Positions 16,552 to 26,514 of a stretch of DNA of 64,000 nt are shown here, one piece after another. A model generated the notes under the pieces. The model searched no databases. It was given only the letters and a program-made list of their open reading frames with translations, and was not told the origin of the DNA. Position numbers and translations under genes: made by a program. Every line of letters starts with the position of its first letter. Within the stretch, counting starts at the first letter, position 1. Origin of the DNA: DATAGZ01 sp036263455 (GTDB lineage: Bacteria > Pseudomonadota > Alphaproteobacteria > Dongiales > Dongiaceae); assembly GCA_036263455.1 (NCBI GenBank), contig DATAGZ010000017.1:62001-126000 (forward strand), read 5' to 3'.

Positions 16552-17156
16552 ATACCGTTAGGGAAGCGCTTGTAATTCACGGAAGGGCTTACACGCACCT
16601 GGTCCAGCGCGCCGGCATAGAGCGACAGCATGGTCAGGCCATAAGCGAGACGTTCGGAAATGCTGGGCGCATGGTCGGCGCCGCTCGGCGCCTTGTCGAG
16701 TTCGGTCTGGGGCTGCCGGACGATGACGTGATCGGGGATCCAGCAGACGCGGCTGTTCTTATATCCACTCATGCGCAGTTCCGCGACAGGATAAGCGCCG
16801 CCACGTGACGCCGACACGCCGACGATTAGACCGGGCTTGTGGGAAAGTTCGTGATCGTCGCAATAGAGCAAGAAATTCTTGACCCCCGCCGGTACCATTC
16901 CCGCCCATTCCGGGGCGATCACGATAAAAGCGCTGGCCTGCTTGAGGCGCGCGGAAATTGGGTGCCAGCTGACCCGCCAGCGATCGTCGCGCTGCCAGAC
17001 GCCTTCGTGCCAAAAGGGCAAGACCGTCTCGCTGAGGTCGAGAAGGTCCGCGCCCGCCCCCGGCACGGTTTCCGGCAGCAGAGTCATGATTTTATCGGCG
17101 ACACGCCGCGATTGTGAATGGGCGCGGTGCGATCCGCTCAGGATAAAGGCCTTCAT
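16548..17156 (-). CDS. NADPH-dependent FMN reductase family protein
   Basis: Flavodoxin-fold protein of 202 residues. It opens KAFILSGSHRAHSQSRRVAD, the FMN phosphate loop of the NAD(P)H:FMN reductase family, and has APEWAGMVPAGVKNFLLYCDD, the counterpart of the family's PEYNxSxPGxLKN loop. The usual Asn-Gly pair is changed to Trp-Ala. It may supply reduced flavin to, or act beside, the oxidase immediately downstream (4-nt overlap). It is 9 nt after the ABC gene stop, so it may share that transcript. Confidence 0.87.
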   Translation of the reverse strand: MKAFILSGSHRAHSQSRRVADKIMTLLPETVPGAGADLLDLSETVLPFWHEGVWQRDDRWRVSWHPISARLKQASAFIVIAPEWAGMVPAGVKNFLLYCDDHELSHKPGLIVGVSASRGGAYPVAELRMSGYKNSRVCWIPDHVIVRQPQTELDKAPSGADHAPSISERLAYGLTMLSLYAGALDQVRVSPSVNYKRFPNGM

Positions 17157-17165
17157 TGTTCCCCC

Positions 17166-19916
17166 TTAGGCGTTGACGAGTTCGCTCGGTTCCCCCGCCA
17201 GTTCCCGCATATAGGCGCCGGGAAGGTCCAGCGCCGCGAGCTGTCCGGTCTCGACGATGCGACCGGCGCGCATGATCATGACATAGTCGAACTGCCTGGC
17301 CGCGGCGGCATTGTCGTTGATGTAGAGAATCGCCCGTCCCTTCATGCGATTGCGTATGGTCATAATCAAGCGCCGCTGCGTTGTATCGTCGAACACGGCC
17401 AAGGCATTATTGAGGATCAGCAGATTCGGCCGCTTCACCAGCGCCCGGACCAAAGCGAGCTTTTGCCGCTGCTGGGTGCCTAGCCGCTTGCCGCCCGTTC
17501 CAGCGCTATAGGCGAGCCCCACTTCTATGATTTCGGTGCGCAGATGGAGGTGGGCGATTGTGCGGGAGAGTAGCTTTCCGATACGCTGTACTGCCTTGGC
17601 CTGGCCATAGACGGGTCGGCCGAAAAGGATATTGTCCTGCACCGACGCGGCGGAGTTGTATTTATCGGGATCGTAGAATTCGATCGACGCGCGTAGCGCA
17701 GGCGTAATGTTTTTTGCGAAAAGCCGGCGCGCCGCGACGATCTTATTTTCGAGCTTCTCATCGAGAAGTTCAAGCCTGTGGCGCGGCTCGTTGTAAGGAA
17801 AGCTGAGCTCGATCAGTTTCTCGATATCGCCGGGGCGCAAGCGCTTGAGATCGGTCATCTTACCGATCCGGGCGAGCAGCTGTTCATAGGCGGCGATGTC
17901 TTCCTGGTTGATGAAGCTGAATTGCTCGAAGAACGGATGGTCGGGCGGCAGGTCGGCGAAGAGTTCCACCATGGTCTCGGCGATGCGGTGGCCCATGCGC
18001 GCCAGATCCTCCTCGAGCCCACTGTCGCGCAGGATGGTTCGGACATAGGGATGGCCGGCGAGCTGGCCGGTGACGAAGACGTCATTGCTCGGTGTGCCGA
18101 AGAGCAGGTTCTCGGCCACCGTCATATTGCGGGTATAGCGCGCAGGGTCGAACACCTCGACGATTCCCTTGTTCTCGCCGCTCACCAGCTCACCGCGCAG
18201 GACCTTGCGGGCTTCGAGAAACGCATCGGCGAGACGCGGCGCCTTTTTGGCATTGATGCGCCCGCGCAGGCCGAATTGATAAACATCGTCGGCGAGTTCC
18301 ATTTCCTCGAGCAGCGTGGCAATGATCGATTGCAGCTCGGTATCCTTGCTCACCCCCGCCTGCCTGTAATCGAGCCAGCTATCCGCGATATCGAGGAGCG
18401 GATTACCGGCATTCAATGTCTCCTCGCGCCGCCTTTCAGCTTGCTCGGCCTCCGCGCCTTCATAGCGTGCGGGTTCGACGGGGATGACTTTCAAGCCATA
18501 GGTGATGTTCTCGCCGATCGAGCCCGCGAAGAGATAGGTTTCGTCCGCGACGTAGCCCAGATAGCGGCCGACTTGGGGCTCGGGCAATTCCAGCCAGTTT
18601 TTATCGCCGAGTTCGATGGTACCGGCATTGGGTGCAATGAGGCGGGCCAATACCGCGCCAAGCACTTCCTTGCCGCTGCCGGGGGGGCCGATGACAGCGA
18701 CATGGTGTTCGGGGCCTATTTCGAGAGAAGCGCCGTCGAGAAGCTTGCTCTCAGTTTCATCGATATAGACCAAATTGCGCGCCCGGAAATCCGCCGGCTC
18801 CAACTCTAGCTGCGGATCGAGGCTATGACGCTCGGGGCCGATCATGTTCGAGACGGAGAACTGATCTACTACCTGCTCATATTTTATCTGAACGTCCTGG
18901 CGCTGCTGGTCCCAATCGATCAATTCCTTGATCGGAGAGGGAAGGTCTTTATAGGCTGCGACTGCGGCAATGATCGAACCCAATTGGAGTCGACCGGTCA
19001 ACACAAGGTAACCGCCAATCGAATAAAACAGGAAGGGTGTGATCTGCGCCATCATGTTGTTGAGATTCTTCACGAAGAATTTGCGCTTATAAAGTTCGAA
19101 GCGAATAAAAAAGATATGCCCCAGCCGCGAGACGATATCGGCCTTCTCGAAATTCACGGTGCCGTTCGTGCGGACTTCGCTGATGCCGTCAACGCATTCA
19201 GCGATCCGTCCAGCAAGCTGGCGCGCGGTCACCTGACGCTGCCGCCCCAATTGCAGTACTTTTCGCCGCAAACGCGGAATAATGGCAAGCTGCGCCGCAA
19301 GCGATAGAATTGTGCCGATGCCAAGCCAGATATTCTGGGCGAAGATGAAGACGAGCGCGGTCAGGGCGCTGCCACCGAGCAGCATCGGCTGCTTGAAGGC
19401 GTCGCCGATGAAACCGCCGATGGGATCGACCTCGTCCTTAATCATGGTGGCGATCTCGGCGGAGCGCACCTTGCGGAAATGATGGATAGGAAAACGCACC
19501 GCACGGTCGAATAGGTCATAACGCATGCGCCGCAGCATGCGCTCGCCGAGCTGGCCGGACATAGTCTGGATGCGTTGCTTAAGCAAGCTGTTCGTGACCG
19601 CGAAAAAGAGGAAGAGGAAGCAGAGCAAATAGAGATAGGAAAAGGGATCGGTCACACGGACCCCCTCGAAGACGGTCACGTCGCCACCCCAGCTTTTGGG
19701 AAGGGACAGAACAAATTCTCCCAGACGGGCGTGGTCATTTCCGCCACCGCCGAAATGATTCTGAATCCACGATTTATCGAGAGCCTTATTGACGATGGTC
19801 TTGGGAATGCCGAGGTATATGAAATAGCTGAGCTGGGCCACCACGCTCAGAAAGGCAATGATGAACTGGCTTCGCTTGGTATGAAGCCAGATATACCGGA
19901 AGAGGTTCTTTTCCAT
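17166..19916 (-). CDS. Atypical ABC protein with fused membrane domain and degenerate ATPase site
   Basis: Membrane ABC protein of 916 residues. An exporter-type membrane domain occupies residues 1-330 (EKNLFRYIWLHTKRSQF, then LGERMLRRMRYDLFDRAVRFP). The nucleotide-binding domain starts near 370 with Walker A GPPGSGKE (410-417; the last residue is Glu rather than Ser/Thr). The signature is degenerate (KRLGTQQRQKLALVRAL, ~810-826). Walker B LLILNNALAVFDD has Asn at both the Asp and catalytic Glu positions. About 300 extra residues lie between Walker A and the signature, holding two more copies of the x-loop-like motif (GENITYG, AENLLFG, QDNILFG). ATP hydrolysis looks impaired; function unknown. 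Confidence 0.82.
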   Translation of the reverse strand: MEKNLFRYIWLHTKRSQFIIAFLSVVAQLSYFIYLGIPKTIVNKALDKSWIQNHFGGGGNDHARLGEFVLSLPKSWGGDVTVFEGVRVTDPFSYLYLLCFLFLFFAVTNSLLKQRIQTMSGQLGERMLRRMRYDLFDRAVRFPIHHFRKVRSAEIATMIKDEVDPIGGFIGDAFKQPMLLGGSALTALVFIFAQNIWLGIGTILSLAAQLAIIPRLRRKVLQLGRQRQVTARQLAGRIAECVDGISEVRTNGTVNFEKADIVSRLGHIFFIRFELYKRKFFVKNLNNMMAQITPFLFYSIGGYLVLTGRLQLGSIIAAVAAYKDLPSPIKELIDWDQQRQDVQIKYEQVVDQFSVSNMIGPERHSLDPQLELEPADFRARNLVYIDETESKLLDGASLEIGPEHHVAVIGPPGSGKEVLGAVLARLIAPNAGTIELGDKNWLELPEPQVGRYLGYVADETYLFAGSIGENITYGLKVIPVEPARYEGAEAEQAERRREETLNAGNPLLDIADSWLDYRQAGVSKDTELQSIIATLLEEMELADDVYQFGLRGRINAKKAPRLADAFLEARKVLRGELVSGENKGIVEVFDPARYTRNMTVAENLLFGTPSNDVFVTGQLAGHPYVRTILRDSGLEEDLARMGHRIAETMVELFADLPPDHPFFEQFSFINQEDIAAYEQLLARIGKMTDLKRLRPGDIEKLIELSFPYNEPRHRLELLDEKLENKIVAARRLFAKNITPALRASIEFYDPDKYNSAASVQDNILFGRPVYGQAKAVQRIGKLLSRTIAHLHLRTEIIEVGLAYSAGTGGKRLGTQQRQKLALVRALVKRPNLLILNNALAVFDDTTQRRLIMTIRNRMKGRAILYINDNAAAARQFDYVMIMRAGRIVETGQLAALDLPGAYMRELAGEPSELVNA

Positions 19917-19987
19917 CGACCTTCGATTTTAGGCCATCCCGGAAAGGGCGACAAGGAACCTTGTCGGCGCCGCTTTGTTCGGGGTTC

Positions 19988-20866
19988 ATGGCTGCACGAG
20001 CATATTGGTCGGGGCATCTCCGTCTGTCCCTGGTTTCCTTTGCCATACGGGTCCATGCCGCGCTTGCAAATACGCGCACGCAGATGCATATGATCCACCG
20101 CCCGAGCGGCGAGCGGATCCATTACCAGCGCGTGACCGAGGATGGCGGCGAGGTGGCGCAGGAGGATATCGTCAAGGGCTACGAATATCAGAAGGATAAA
20201 TACGTCTTGTTCGAGCCGGAGGAGCTGGAAAAGCTGCGCATCGAATCGCGCGATGTGATCGAGCTGGTGGTTTTTACCGATTACGAGGCGATCGATGTCA
20301 TGTATTTCGACCGGCCGTTCTTCGTCGTGCCGGATGGGGCGCACGCGATCGAACCTTTCTCGGTGATCAGGGAAGCGTTGCGCCGCTCAGGCAAGGTTGG
20401 GCTGGGGCAGATGACCATGGCGGGGCGCGAACGCATCGTGTCCCTGAAGCCGTGTGGCAGGGGCATGTTGCTGGAAACGCTCCGCTACAAGGAAGAGCTG
20501 AAGAAGCTCGAGGATTTCTTCGGCGATATCGAAGACGTGGACGTACCAGCCGATCAGGTCGCGATGGCAAGCGAATTGATCAAACGCAAGTCGAATGAAT
20601 TCGATCCGGCGCAGTTCAAGGATCATTACGAGGAAGCGGTCAGGAAGGCAGTGGCCGCCAAGCTCGAGGGCCGCAAGCTCGAGGATCTGACCGAGGATGA
20701 GACGCGCCAATCCGTGGTGATCAACCTCACCGAAGCGCTACGGCAGTCTCTCGGACGCGGCAGCGGCGGCAAAGCCGTGTCCGCCAAGGAGCCGGTAAAA
20801 TCTCCTGCCAAGCCCGCGCGCCGCCGGGCCACGGCGGCACCGAAACGAGCCAAAAAACGGGCGTGA
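19988..20866 (+). CDS. ku: Non-homologous end joining protein Ku
   Basis: Bacterial Ku homodimer subunit, which rings broken DNA ends and recruits LigD. It has the core SGHLRLSLVSFAIRVHAAL, RPSGERIHYQRV, VAQEDIVKGYEYQKDKYV and SNEFDPAQFKDHYEEAV, and 292 residues, a typical length. The C-terminal ~40 residues are Lys/Ala/Pro-rich (AKPARRRATAAPKRAKKRA), the kind of basic tail that aids DNA binding. ATG at 19988 (MAARAYWSGHL) fits the family better than the upstream in-frame start. The stop overlaps ligD. Confidence 0.97.
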   Translation: MAARAYWSGHLRLSLVSFAIRVHAALANTRTQMHMIHRPSGERIHYQRVTEDGGEVAQEDIVKGYEYQKDKYVLFEPEELEKLRIESRDVIELVVFTDYEAIDVMYFDRPFFVVPDGAHAIEPFSVIREALRRSGKVGLGQMTMAGRERIVSLKPCGRGMLLETLRYKEELKKLEDFFGDIEDVDVPADQVAMASELIKRKSNEFDPAQFKDHYEEAVRKAVAAKLEGRKLEDLTEDETRQSVVINLTEALRQSLGRGSGGKAVSAKEPVKSPAKPARRRATAAPKRAKKRA

Positions 20867-23379
20867 CCTCCTCGCTGGCCACGTACCGGGCGAAACGCGA
20901 CTTTCGGAAGACCGCGGAGCCGCGCGGTAGGAAGCGAAGCGGATTTTCCGGTCAATATGTGATCCAGATGCATGCGGCGCGCAAGCTGCACTTCGACTTC
21001 CGGCTGGAATGGGAGGGCGTGCTCAAGAGTTGGGCGGTGCCGCGCGGCCCTTCTCTCGATCCGCAGGACAAGCGCCTGGCGGTTGAAGTCGAGGATCATC
21101 CCCTGGATTATGGCAGTTTTGAAGGACTTATCCCCCGAGGCGAATATGGCGGCGGAACCGTGATGCTTTGGGATCGCGGGACATGGCAGCCGGTCGGGGA
21201 TGTCGATCAAAGCCTCAAGCGCGGCAAGCTCGACTTCATCCTTGAGGGCGAGCGGCTGCAGGGGCGTTTTCACCTGCAGCGCTTGAAAGATGAGGGCGGC
21301 AAGCACCACTGGTTACTTATCAAGGGCAAGGATGAATATGCGCGGCCGGGCGATGGCGACGCCGCTCTGCGCCAAGCGACCTCGGTCAAGACCGGCCGGA
21401 CCATGAATGAGATCGCGACCCAGGTAGACGGCGACACATGGCATTCCGGAAAGACAGGAAAAAAGGCATCACCACGGGCCAATGGCACTGAAAAGACCGA
21501 AGGGAATAATGCTCTCGATGATTCCGATGCGCTCGCCGCGCCGAGTAGGGCCCTTCCGGCTTTTATCCCGCCCGCGCTCGCGGTCCGGGCGGCAGCGCCG
21601 CCGCGGGGCGCGCATTGGCTGCATGAAATCAAATATGACGGCTACCGGATCGGCGCCAGAATTGAGAGAAAGCGCCGCGGGAAAGCGAAGGTCACGCTCT
21701 TGTCGCGTTCCGGTCTCGATTGGACGCATCGGTTCAAGGGAATTGCGGCGGCGTTGGCCGGCGCGGCGCACGGGGACCTTTACCTCGATGGCGAGATAGT
21801 CGCGCTCAATGCGGAAGGCGTGGCGGATTTTGGCGCCCTCCAGGAAGCACTCAGCAATGACGATCAGGGCGCCATGGCCTTTTTCATGTTCGACCTGCTG
21901 TATTGCGACGGCCAGGATCTGCGACCGCTGCCGCTCGCCGAACGCAAGAAGCGCTTGGCCGAGCTCATGGCGGGGCACTGGAATGATCGGCTCCGCTATA
22001 CCGATCATTTCAAGACGCGCCCCGAGGACCTGTTTCGCGCGGCATGTTCGCTCAATCTCGAAGGAATCGTTTCCAAGAAAGACGACGCACCCTACCGTTC
22101 CGGCCGACGCCCGCAATGGCTGAAGGTCAAGTGCCTGGATCGCGAGGAATATGTCATCGGCGGCTATACGCCCAGCAAGGCGGGCAAGGGGATCGGCTCG
22201 ATCCTGGTTGGCCATTACCGAGAGGGTGTTTTGGTCTTCGATGGCCGCGCCGGGACGGGTTTCAGCCAGAAACTCGCCCTAGCCTTGAAGAAAAAGCTGG
22301 AGCGCCATGCCATTCCCACCTCGCCCTTCGCCGCCATGCGGCCCATCGACCGGCGGCGGGCCAAGTGGGTTCAGCCTCTCTATGTTGTCGAGATCAAGCA
22401 TATGGGCCGCTCTCGCGATGGGTTGCTGCGGGCGGCGGCTTTCCTGGGACTGCGCGATGATAAGACACCAGAGGATGTGGTCGGCGAGCAAATCGTGCCG
22501 CGGCCGGAAAAAGTTGCTTTCGCGGGCGTGCCGATCTCCCATCCGCAACGCGTCCTCGACCCGACTACCGGCCTTACCAAGGAGAATTTGGCCGCCTATT
22601 ATGAGGCGGCGGCGCCGCACGCGCTCTGGGAGCTCACCCGTCGCCCCTTGAGCCTCGTGCGCTGTCCCGATGGAATCAACGGCCAGAAATTCTTCCAGCG
22701 CCATCCCCATGCCATCATCCAGGTACGTCCGCTCCGCGATCCGGGCACGGGCGAGGAGCTGATCGCCATCGATGATCTTCGCGGGCTCGAGACGCTGGTT
22801 CAATTCGGCATTATCGAAATCCATCCCTGGAATTGCCGCGTGGACGATCTCGAAAAAGCCGACCGGATGATCTTCGATCTCGATCCCGACCCGACCGTGG
22901 CGTTTTCCGAGGTGGTGCGGGCCGCCCATGAGCTGCGCGAGAGGTTAGATGATTTAGGCCTGCGCTCGGTCGCCAAGCTGACCGGCGGCAAAGGGGCTCA
23001 TGTGACCGTTCCCTTGAAGCCGCGCCTTCCGTGGGGACGACTGAAGGAGATTGCCAAGGCGCTGGCTTTCGCCATGGCCAAAGACAGCCCCACCCGCTAC
23101 GTGGCGGTGATGAGCAAGGCGCGCCGGCACGGCAAGATCTTCATCGATTATTTGCGCAACGATCATTTCAGTACCGCGATCGGTATCTATGCGGCCCGCG
23201 CACGGGCGGGCCTGCCGGTTGCCATGCCCATCGACTGGGCTCAGCTCACCGAAAAGATCTCGCCGGCGTCCTTCACGATTGCGGGGCCCGTCCAGCCCTT
23301 GCCCGAGGAGTGGCGGGACCTCGACAAGATCCGCCAGGGGTTTACGGCTCGCGCCCTGAAGACGCTTGGAATGAAATAG
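20863..23379 (+). CDS. ligD: DNA ligase D (phosphoesterase-ligase-polymerase)
   Basis: Multifunctional end-joining enzyme of 838 residues, with domains ordered phosphoesterase, ligase, polymerase. The N-terminal PE domain shows HAARKLHFDFRLEW and GLIPRGEYGGGTV. The ligase has the nucleotidyl-lysine motif KYDGYR (Lys257). The primase-type polymerase domain has MIFDLDPDP (Asp672, Asp674). The start is GTG at 20863, overlapping the ku stop (GTGA), so the pair is co-translated. Repairs double-strand breaks when no sister template is available. Confidence 0.97.
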   Translation: MTSSLATYRAKRDFRKTAEPRGRKRSGFSGQYVIQMHAARKLHFDFRLEWEGVLKSWAVPRGPSLDPQDKRLAVEVEDHPLDYGSFEGLIPRGEYGGGTVMLWDRGTWQPVGDVDQSLKRGKLDFILEGERLQGRFHLQRLKDEGGKHHWLLIKGKDEYARPGDGDAALRQATSVKTGRTMNEIATQVDGDTWHSGKTGKKASPRANGTEKTEGNNALDDSDALAAPSRALPAFIPPALAVRAAAPPRGAHWLHEIKYDGYRIGARIERKRRGKAKVTLLSRSGLDWTHRFKGIAAALAGAAHGDLYLDGEIVALNAEGVADFGALQEALSNDDQGAMAFFMFDLLYCDGQDLRPLPLAERKKRLAELMAGHWNDRLRYTDHFKTRPEDLFRAACSLNLEGIVSKKDDAPYRSGRRPQWLKVKCLDREEYVIGGYTPSKAGKGIGSILVGHYREGVLVFDGRAGTGFSQKLALALKKKLERHAIPTSPFAAMRPIDRRRAKWVQPLYVVEIKHMGRSRDGLLRAAAFLGLRDDKTPEDVVGEQIVPRPEKVAFAGVPISHPQRVLDPTTGLTKENLAAYYEAAAPHALWELTRRPLSLVRCPDGINGQKFFQRHPHAIIQVRPLRDPGTGEELIAIDDLRGLETLVQFGIIEIHPWNCRVDDLEKADRMIFDLDPDPTVAFSEVVRAAHELRERLDDLGLRSVAKLTGGKGAHVTVPLKPRLPWGRLKEIAKALAFAMAKDSPTRYVAVMSKARRHGKIFIDYLRNDHFSTAIGIYAARARAGLPVAMPIDWAQLTEKISPASFTIAGPVQPLPEEWRDLDKIRQGFTARALKTLGMK

Positions 23380-23415
23380 TCTTCAGGGACGCTGTGCTCT
23401 TGAGCCGTATTTCGA

Positions 23416-23925
23416 CTATTCGTCGTGGCGGTAGATTTTTCCACTGCCATCGAGGATGCCGGCCTTGACGGATTGCCAGTTCGCCTCGGACTTCTGGAGA
23501 TAGCCGGGGATGTCCTTCTGCCATTTGACGGCAATATCCGGATCCCAGTTCAGATAGAGCTTGTTATTGAAAATCTTCCAGGCTTTTTCGGGCTCGGTCT
23601 CCGCGGCATGGCCATCGGCGACGCCAAAGGCGCACCAGCCGCCATATTGCGGAGCGTATTTCTCGGGTGCGGCGGCAAAGAGGTCACGGTGCGCCGCGCT
23701 GGTGAACTGCCAGGTGGCGCCCTGCCACTCGGTTTTATAATCTGGAACGCCCTTGGCGGGCTTGCCGTCGGTGAAATAGGCGACCGGATCATAGCCGTTG
23801 ATCGCCACACCCTGCTTGTTCGTCCAGATAAAGGTCTTTGCGCCGTCTGCCGACGCACTTCCCACGGCGACCAGGGCGGTAAAAACAATCGCCATGATCA
23901 TGGAAAGATATATGGGCTTTTTCAT
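23416..23925 (-). CDS. Secreted YHS domain protein
   Basis: A 169-residue exported protein. It has a signal peptide (MKKPIYLSMIMAIVFTALVAVGSASADG) followed by a YHS-type domain (INGYDPVAYFTDGKPAKG, YGGWCAFGVADGHAAE) and an Asn/Trp-rich end (NNKLYLNWDPDIAVKWQKDIPGYL). YHS domains occur in metal-linked proteins; the precise role here is unknown. The start is supported by GGGAG 8 nt upstream; a longer in-frame version would lack a clean signal peptide. Convergent with ligD and divergent from the helicase. Confidence 0.88.
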   Translation of the reverse strand: MKKPIYLSMIMAIVFTALVAVGSASADGAKTFIWTNKQGVAINGYDPVAYFTDGKPAKGVPDYKTEWQGATWQFTSAAHRDLFAAAPEKYAPQYGGWCAFGVADGHAAETEPEKAWKIFNNKLYLNWDPDIAVKWQKDIPGYLQKSEANWQSVKAGILDGSGKIYRHDE

Positions 23926-24105
23926 AATAGCTCCCTCTCGTTGGTTGGGTGCCATAGTTGTAGCGGCTTCTCTTCCTCTACACAAGACAGCTTGCTTGTT
24001 ATAGGGCAAAATAGCGCCAAATAATGTCGATAAATGGGTCGAGCCTCCCCTTCGATGATGGAAAAGGCGGCTTGCCAAGCGATGGGCGTCGCCTCATCAT
24101 GGGGA

Positions 24106-26514
24106 ATGACCGATCACCGTCTCGTCGCCGTTCTTGGTCCGACCAATACCGGCAAGACGCATTTGGCGCTGGAGAGAATGCTTGGCCACGCGAGCGGCAT
24201 GATCGGTTTTCCCCTGCGATTGCTGGCCAGGGAAAATTACGAGAAGGCCGCTTCCTTGAAAGGAAGACAAGCGGTCGCCCTCGTCACGGGCGAGGAAAAG
24301 ATCGTCCCACGCTCGGCGCGCTACTTCTTCTGCACGGTCGAGGCCATGCCGCTCGACCGCGCGGTTGCCTTCCTGGCCGTGGACGAGATCCAGCTGATGG
24401 CCGACCCCGAGCGCGGCCATATTTTCACGGCCCGGATGTTGCATGCGCGCGGAACGCTGGAGACCATGTTCATGGGCTCGCCCAGCGCGGGACCGGTGCT
24501 GCGGGCGCTGCTTCCCGACATCACCTTTATCGACAGACCTCGCTTTTCCGCCTTGACCCATTCGGGCCATCGCAAATTGACCCGGTTGCCCCCGCGCACG
24601 GCGGTCGTCGCCTTTTCGGCGGATGAGCTTTACCGCATCGCCGATCTCCTGCGCAGCCAGCGCGGCGGCGCGGCGCTCGTTCTGGGCGCCTTGTCGCCGC
24701 GGGCGCGCAATGCTCAGGTGGGCCTCTACCAGTCGGGCGAAGTCGATTATCTGATCGCCACCGATGCGATTGGCATGGGACTCAATCTCGACGTCCACCA
24801 TATCGCCTTCGCCAGCCAGCGAAAATATGACGGCCAGAACTTTCGTCCCTTGACGCTCGCGGAAATGTCTCAGATCGCAGGCCGGGCCGGGCGCCATGTG
24901 CGCGATGGCACATTCGGAACCACTGCCACCGCCGAGCCTTTCGATGAGGCGCAAGTGCGCGCGCTCGAGGATTACCGGTTCGAGCCTCTCCCTCGGATTT
25001 ATTGGCGACAGGAGGAACTCGACTTCCGCTCTGGGGAACATCTCCTGCGCGCGCTCGACACGCCTGCCGCGCATCCTTTCCTGCTGCGCCAAGGCAATGG
25101 CGAGGATCATCGGGCGCTCCTCAGTCTGTTGCGCGAGCCGGCCATTCGCGCGCGTGCGCTCGGCGTTCCGGCAACGCGGCTGCTGTGGGATGTCTGCCAG
25201 ATTCCCGATTTCCGCAAGTTGCTGAACGACAGCCACGTCCGGCTGCTCGAACAGATTTACCTGCAACTTCTGCGCGGGGCCATCCCCGAGGATTGGCTGG
25301 CGAGTCAGTTGGCCGCGCTCGACAAGACCGAAGGCGATATCGATCTGCTCATGCAGCGCTTGGCGCATATCCGCACCTTTTCTTTCATCACCCACCGTCA
25401 TGATTGGGTGAAGGAAGCGGAACATTGGCAAGGCATGTCTCGCCTGATCGAGGACCGGCTATCCGACGCCCTGCATGAGGCGCTGACCCAGCGGTTCATC
25501 GACAAGCGCCGCACCAGCCTGGCTCGCCGCCTTAAGGATGGCGCGGCGCTCTCCGGATATATCGATGCGGACGGCACGGTTTTTGTCGAAAATCATCCGG
25601 CGGGCCGGTTGCGCTTGTGGCGTTTCGAGGCCGCCGAGACCGATGCGACATGGCGCCGCCCGCTCATGCAGGCGGCCCGCACCATCATCCGGCCGGCAAT
25701 CCAGCAGAGCATAAGTGAACTGCTGGGTGTGCAGGACTTCCGCTTGGACGATGCGGGGGCGCTCTTCTGGCGCGACGCGGAGATTGCCCGCCTGATCCCA
25801 GGAGGGCGGCCGTTCTCGCCGCGTCTCAAGCTTTCCGATGCCGACGAACACCTTCTGCCGGCCGAGCGGATCTCCATCGAGCGGCACCTCGCGCAATGGC
25901 TTGCACGCCATCTCGAGGAGATGCTTCGGCCGCTGCTGGCTCTCGAGCGGCGTGACCTTCCGTCCGATGCGCGCGGGCTGGCCTACCGGCTCGTGGAAAA
26001 TTTTGGCGCGCTCGATCGCGATGCGGCTGCCCCGCAATGCCGGCACTTGACGCGCGAGGGTCGGCTAGCGCTGGCGCGCGCCGGCGTCAAATTCGGCGCC
26101 CTGACGATACGGATGCGCGGGTTGGCGAAGGCCCGGCCGCTGCTCGCTTTGCTGTGCGAGTTGTTCCACGGACGCCAACCGGAAAATGCCATAGCGCCCC
26201 ACCTGATACATTTTGCCCGGGGACAGCGGGTTCTCGCCGGAAAGTTCTATTCCTTCGGCGAGGCGGACCGCATCGCGCGGCTGATCTTCGCTGCGGTGCC
26301 GGTCCGTGCCGACGATGCGCTCGCGCGCAAGATCGGCGTCGGAGTCGAGGAACTGGTGCCGCTCGCTCTGGTACTGCGCCTACGGGTCGAAAAGAGTAAC
26401 GGCGCCTATGTCATCGCCAGGACAAGGCGGCGCAGGACGCCCCAGCCCCTACCCAGTCCCGCTTTTGCGGCGCTGGCCGGCTGGCAGGCCAAGGCTTCTA
26501 CAAGGAAGCGGTAA
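24106..26514 (+). CDS. SUV3-like superfamily 2 RNA helicase
   Basis: DExH-type helicase of about 802 residues related to mitochondrial SUV3. It has Walker A VLGPTNTGKTHLAL, Walker B variant LAVDEIQLM, then FMGSPSAG, GALSPRARNAQVGLYQSGEVDYLIATDAIGMGLN and the arginine-finger region QIAGRAGRHVRDGTFG. The C-terminal half (from about 350) is the helical region of the family. The start MTDHRLVAVLGPTNTGKT at 24106 fits homologues; longer in-frame starts exist at 24034 and 24055. It is followed without gap by the ion channel gene. Confidence 0.9.
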   Translation: MTDHRLVAVLGPTNTGKTHLALERMLGHASGMIGFPLRLLARENYEKAASLKGRQAVALVTGEEKIVPRSARYFFCTVEAMPLDRAVAFLAVDEIQLMADPERGHIFTARMLHARGTLETMFMGSPSAGPVLRALLPDITFIDRPRFSALTHSGHRKLTRLPPRTAVVAFSADELYRIADLLRSQRGGAALVLGALSPRARNAQVGLYQSGEVDYLIATDAIGMGLNLDVHHIAFASQRKYDGQNFRPLTLAEMSQIAGRAGRHVRDGTFGTTATAEPFDEAQVRALEDYRFEPLPRIYWRQEELDFRSGEHLLRALDTPAAHPFLLRQGNGEDHRALLSLLREPAIRARALGVPATRLLWDVCQIPDFRKLLNDSHVRLLEQIYLQLLRGAIPEDWLASQLAALDKTEGDIDLLMQRLAHIRTFSFITHRHDWVKEAEHWQGMSRLIEDRLSDALHEALTQRFIDKRRTSLARRLKDGAALSGYIDADGTVFVENHPAGRLRLWRFEAAETDATWRRPLMQAARTIIRPAIQQSISELLGVQDFRLDDAGALFWRDAEIARLIPGGRPFSPRLKLSDADEHLLPAERISIERHLAQWLARHLEEMLRPLLALERRDLPSDARGLAYRLVENFGALDRDAAAPQCRHLTREGRLALARAGVKFGALTIRMRGLAKARPLLALLCELFHGRQPENAIAPHLIHFARGQRVLAGKFYSFGEADRIARLIFAAVPVRADDALARKIGVGVEELVPLALVLRLRVEKSNGAYVIARTRRRRTPQPLPSPAFAALAGWQAKASTRKR

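Noticed and set aside
24097..25431. 444-residue minus-strand frame opposite the helicase
   Set aside because: Complement of the conserved helicase motifs; no independent start signal.
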